5,974 bases of DNA, taken from contig JAJZBP010000134.1 of NCBI GenBank assembly GCA_021798855.1, positions 1-5,974 of the forward strand, written 5' to 3'. Made by a program: the position numbers and the translations under genes. Position 1 is the first letter of the stretch. Every line of letters begins with the position of its first letter. The DNA is from Bacillota bacterium (GTDB lineage: Bacteria; Bacillota; Sulfobacillia; JAJZIM01; JAJZBP01). A model generated the notes under the pieces. The model was given only the letters and a program-made list of their open reading frames with translations. It was not told the origin of the DNA and made no database searches. Of this stretch, positions 5,174 to 5,974 are shown one piece after another.

Positions 5174-5191
5174 GCTTCAAGCCAAGAGGGG
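5163..5191 (+). mobile_element. Bulged hairpin, candidate left end of the TnpB element
   Basis: Eleven base pairs form in three blocks: CCCC/GGGG (5163-5166, 5188-5191), TCTT/AAGA (5168-5171, 5184-5187) and GGC/GCC (5173-5175, 5181-5183). There are single-base bulges at G5167 and A5172 and a TTCAA loop. Subterminal bulged hairpins are how IS200/IS605 transposases recognise their ends. Its place 134 nt before tnpB fits a left end. There is no T-run, so it is not an intrinsic terminator. The exact element boundary and target tetranucleotide cannot be seen. Confidence 0.45.
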
Positions 5192-5280
5192 GTCAAGCGG
5201 GTGGCTTTGGACTCTTATGCCTCGGTTTCTCCGTATCTCCACATACCGATTCACAATTTCTAGAGATGGCACTCGATTCC

Positions 5281-5289
5281 TGATATAAT
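5281..5289 (+). promoter_or_regulatory. Extended -10 promoter for tnpB
   Basis: TGATATAAT is a perfect extended -10 (TG-n-TATAAT). No good -35 is found at 16-18 bp, which the TG motif can compensate for. A start near 5296 would give a leader of about 30 nt. The flanking 5211-5300 is distinctly more AT-rich than the rest of the window. Confidence 0.6.
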
Positions 5290-5309
5290 AATCTTTAGTG
5301 GATCACAAT

Positions 5310-5315
5310 GGGAGA
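5310..5315 (+). promoter_or_regulatory. Ribosome binding site of tnpB
   Basis: GGGAGA lies nine nt before GTG 5325 and decides this start over the in-frame GTG at 5298, which has no Shine-Dalgarno. Confidence 0.55.
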
Positions 5316-5324
5316 TGGTACGAA

Positions 5325-5974
5325 GTGCTTGATGGCTACAAGTTCCGAGCGTACCCGGGAAAAGCCCAGGAGCAGATCCTTCTCCGGTGGGGCGGTTGCC
5401 AACGACTGATTTACAACTGCAAGGTTCAGGAAGACCGGTACTTCCGCAAGTTTCAGCGTTTCTTGGGCATGACCGGCGTTCCCGTGCCCGTGGACCAGAC
5501 CTACAGCCAATTCATCTCGGAAGCCACCGCCTTCCTCCGGGAAGTACCCTCCCAGGTTCTTCGAAACGGTGCCGTGCTTTGGCGGCAAGTCTACTCTCGG
5601 TTTTTCAAAGGTCTTGGCGGCCGACCGAAGTTCAAAACCCGGGCCGGCAAGCAATCTCTTTGGCTGACCAGCGAGCTTTTCGAATTCGTTCCGAAAATCA
5701 ACGCGGAGACTGGAGAGGTCACCGGTTACCACCTGTCCATCGGCACACCCAAGTTCCCGGTTGGGGAATTGGCCTACGAAGCCCACCGGATGCACGGAAT
5801 TCCGTCATTCATCCACGTTTCCGTTGAGGGCGGACAATGGTTTGTCTCCTTTGCCGCGGAAAACCCTGACTTACTCGTATCCGACTCTGATGCCAGCCAA
5901 GAGCGCAGCGCCGAAGACCTCCGTCACCTCACTGAAGAACAACTCATGGAGCTTGCCTTGGGGAGCGACCGCGG
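5325..5974 (+). CDS. tnpB: TnpB-like protein (IS200/IS605-type OrfB), N-terminal part, cut by window end
   Basis: From GTG 5325 the frame runs open to the window edge for 216 full codons. The start MLDGYKFRAYPGKAQEQIL, followed by a tryptophan/glycine turn and CQRLIYNCKVQ, is the classical OrfB/TnpB N-terminal helix-turn-helix. FFKGLGGRPKFKTR (residues about 93-106) matches the conserved GxPKFK block, and HVSVEGGQWFVSF (about 168-180) is the strand pair before the catalytic core. The last visible residues, LALGSDRG, look like the first RuvC motif, with Asp215 as catalytic Asp. The remaining RuvC motifs and zinc ribbon lie beyond the edge. TnpB proteins are RNA-guided nucleases that help retain their transposons; whether this one is active cannot be judged. 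No tnpA is visible on the left, as in IS1341-type elements. An acidic Ser/Asp/Glu-rich linker (about 181-209) precedes the RuvC motif. Confidence 0.85.
   Translation, partial: MLDGYKFRAYPGKAQEQILLRWGGCQRLIYNCKVQEDRYFRKFQRFLGMTGVPVPVDQTYSQFISEATAFLREVPSQVLRNGAVLWRQVYSRFFKGLGGRPKFKTRAGKQSLWLTSELFEFVPKINAETGEVTGYHLSIGTPKFPVGELAYEAHRMHGIPSFIHVSVEGGQWFVSFAAENPDLLVSDSDASQERSAEDLRHLTEEQLMELALGSDR

Noticed and set aside
5295..5795. 166-codon minus-strand frame opposite tnpB
   Set aside because: It is antisense to a frame with clear TnpB N-terminal motifs and its own extended -10 promoter and Shine-Dalgarno.
1..5974. CRISPR array, tRNA or rRNA genes
   Set aside because: No regularly spaced direct repeats, no tRNA-like arm pattern with a T-loop GTTCGA consensus in a cloverleaf context, and no conserved rRNA segments were seen on either strand.

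Overview
The window looks like chromosomal DNA from a GC-rich bacterium. I favour a thermophilic or anaerobic member of the Bacillota. The reasons are the gene set (UPF0210/DUF711 protein, DUF1638 protein, UlaG-like metallo-beta-lactamase-fold protein, lipoprotein glycosidase, IS200/IS605-type TnpB), AGGAGG-like ribosome binding sites, GTG starts, a textbook sigma-A promoter and strong G/C preference at third codon positions. The exact taxon cannot be fixed from this sequence.

Layout. (1) Positions 1-1942, plus strand: a compact cluster with the 3' half of a UPF0210/DUF711 gene, a short membrane-anchored diguanylate cyclase (729-1346) and a DUF1638 gene (1343-1942). The last two overlap in an ATGA, so they are probably translationally coupled. 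(2) Positions 2019-2618, minus strand: an isoprenylcysteine carboxyl methyltransferase-like membrane methyltransferase, convergent with the first cluster. (3) Positions 2619-2908: a 290-bp divergent intergenic region. It carries a strong sigma-A promoter reading right, a 9-bp-arm hairpin in the leader of the minus-strand gene, and an 8-bp inverted repeat that could be an operator. (4) Positions 2909-4686, plus strand: a two-gene operon of a UlaG-like MBL-fold protein (with Gln replacing the first metal-ligand His) and a secreted lipoprotein of the clan GH-A glycoside hydrolase type, again joined by an ATGA overlap. (5) Positions 4687-5324: a non-coding, hairpin-rich accessory stretch with a candidate structured RNA or transposon-end remnant (about 4791-4951), a possible 39-codon ORF, and a bulged hairpin that may be the left end of the next element. 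(6) Positions 5325-5974: the N-terminal part of a TnpB-like (OrfB) protein with its own extended -10 promoter. It is cut by the window edge just where the first RuvC motif appears.

How the parts relate: the first cluster joins two proteins of unknown function to a c-di-GMP synthase. The second operon links a cytoplasmic MBL-fold protein with an exported sugar hydrolase. The right end is mobile-element territory. I found no complete new system. The most interesting points are the structured non-coding region beside tnpB, the altered MBL metal site, and the altered I-site and guanine-binding residue of the GGDEF protein.
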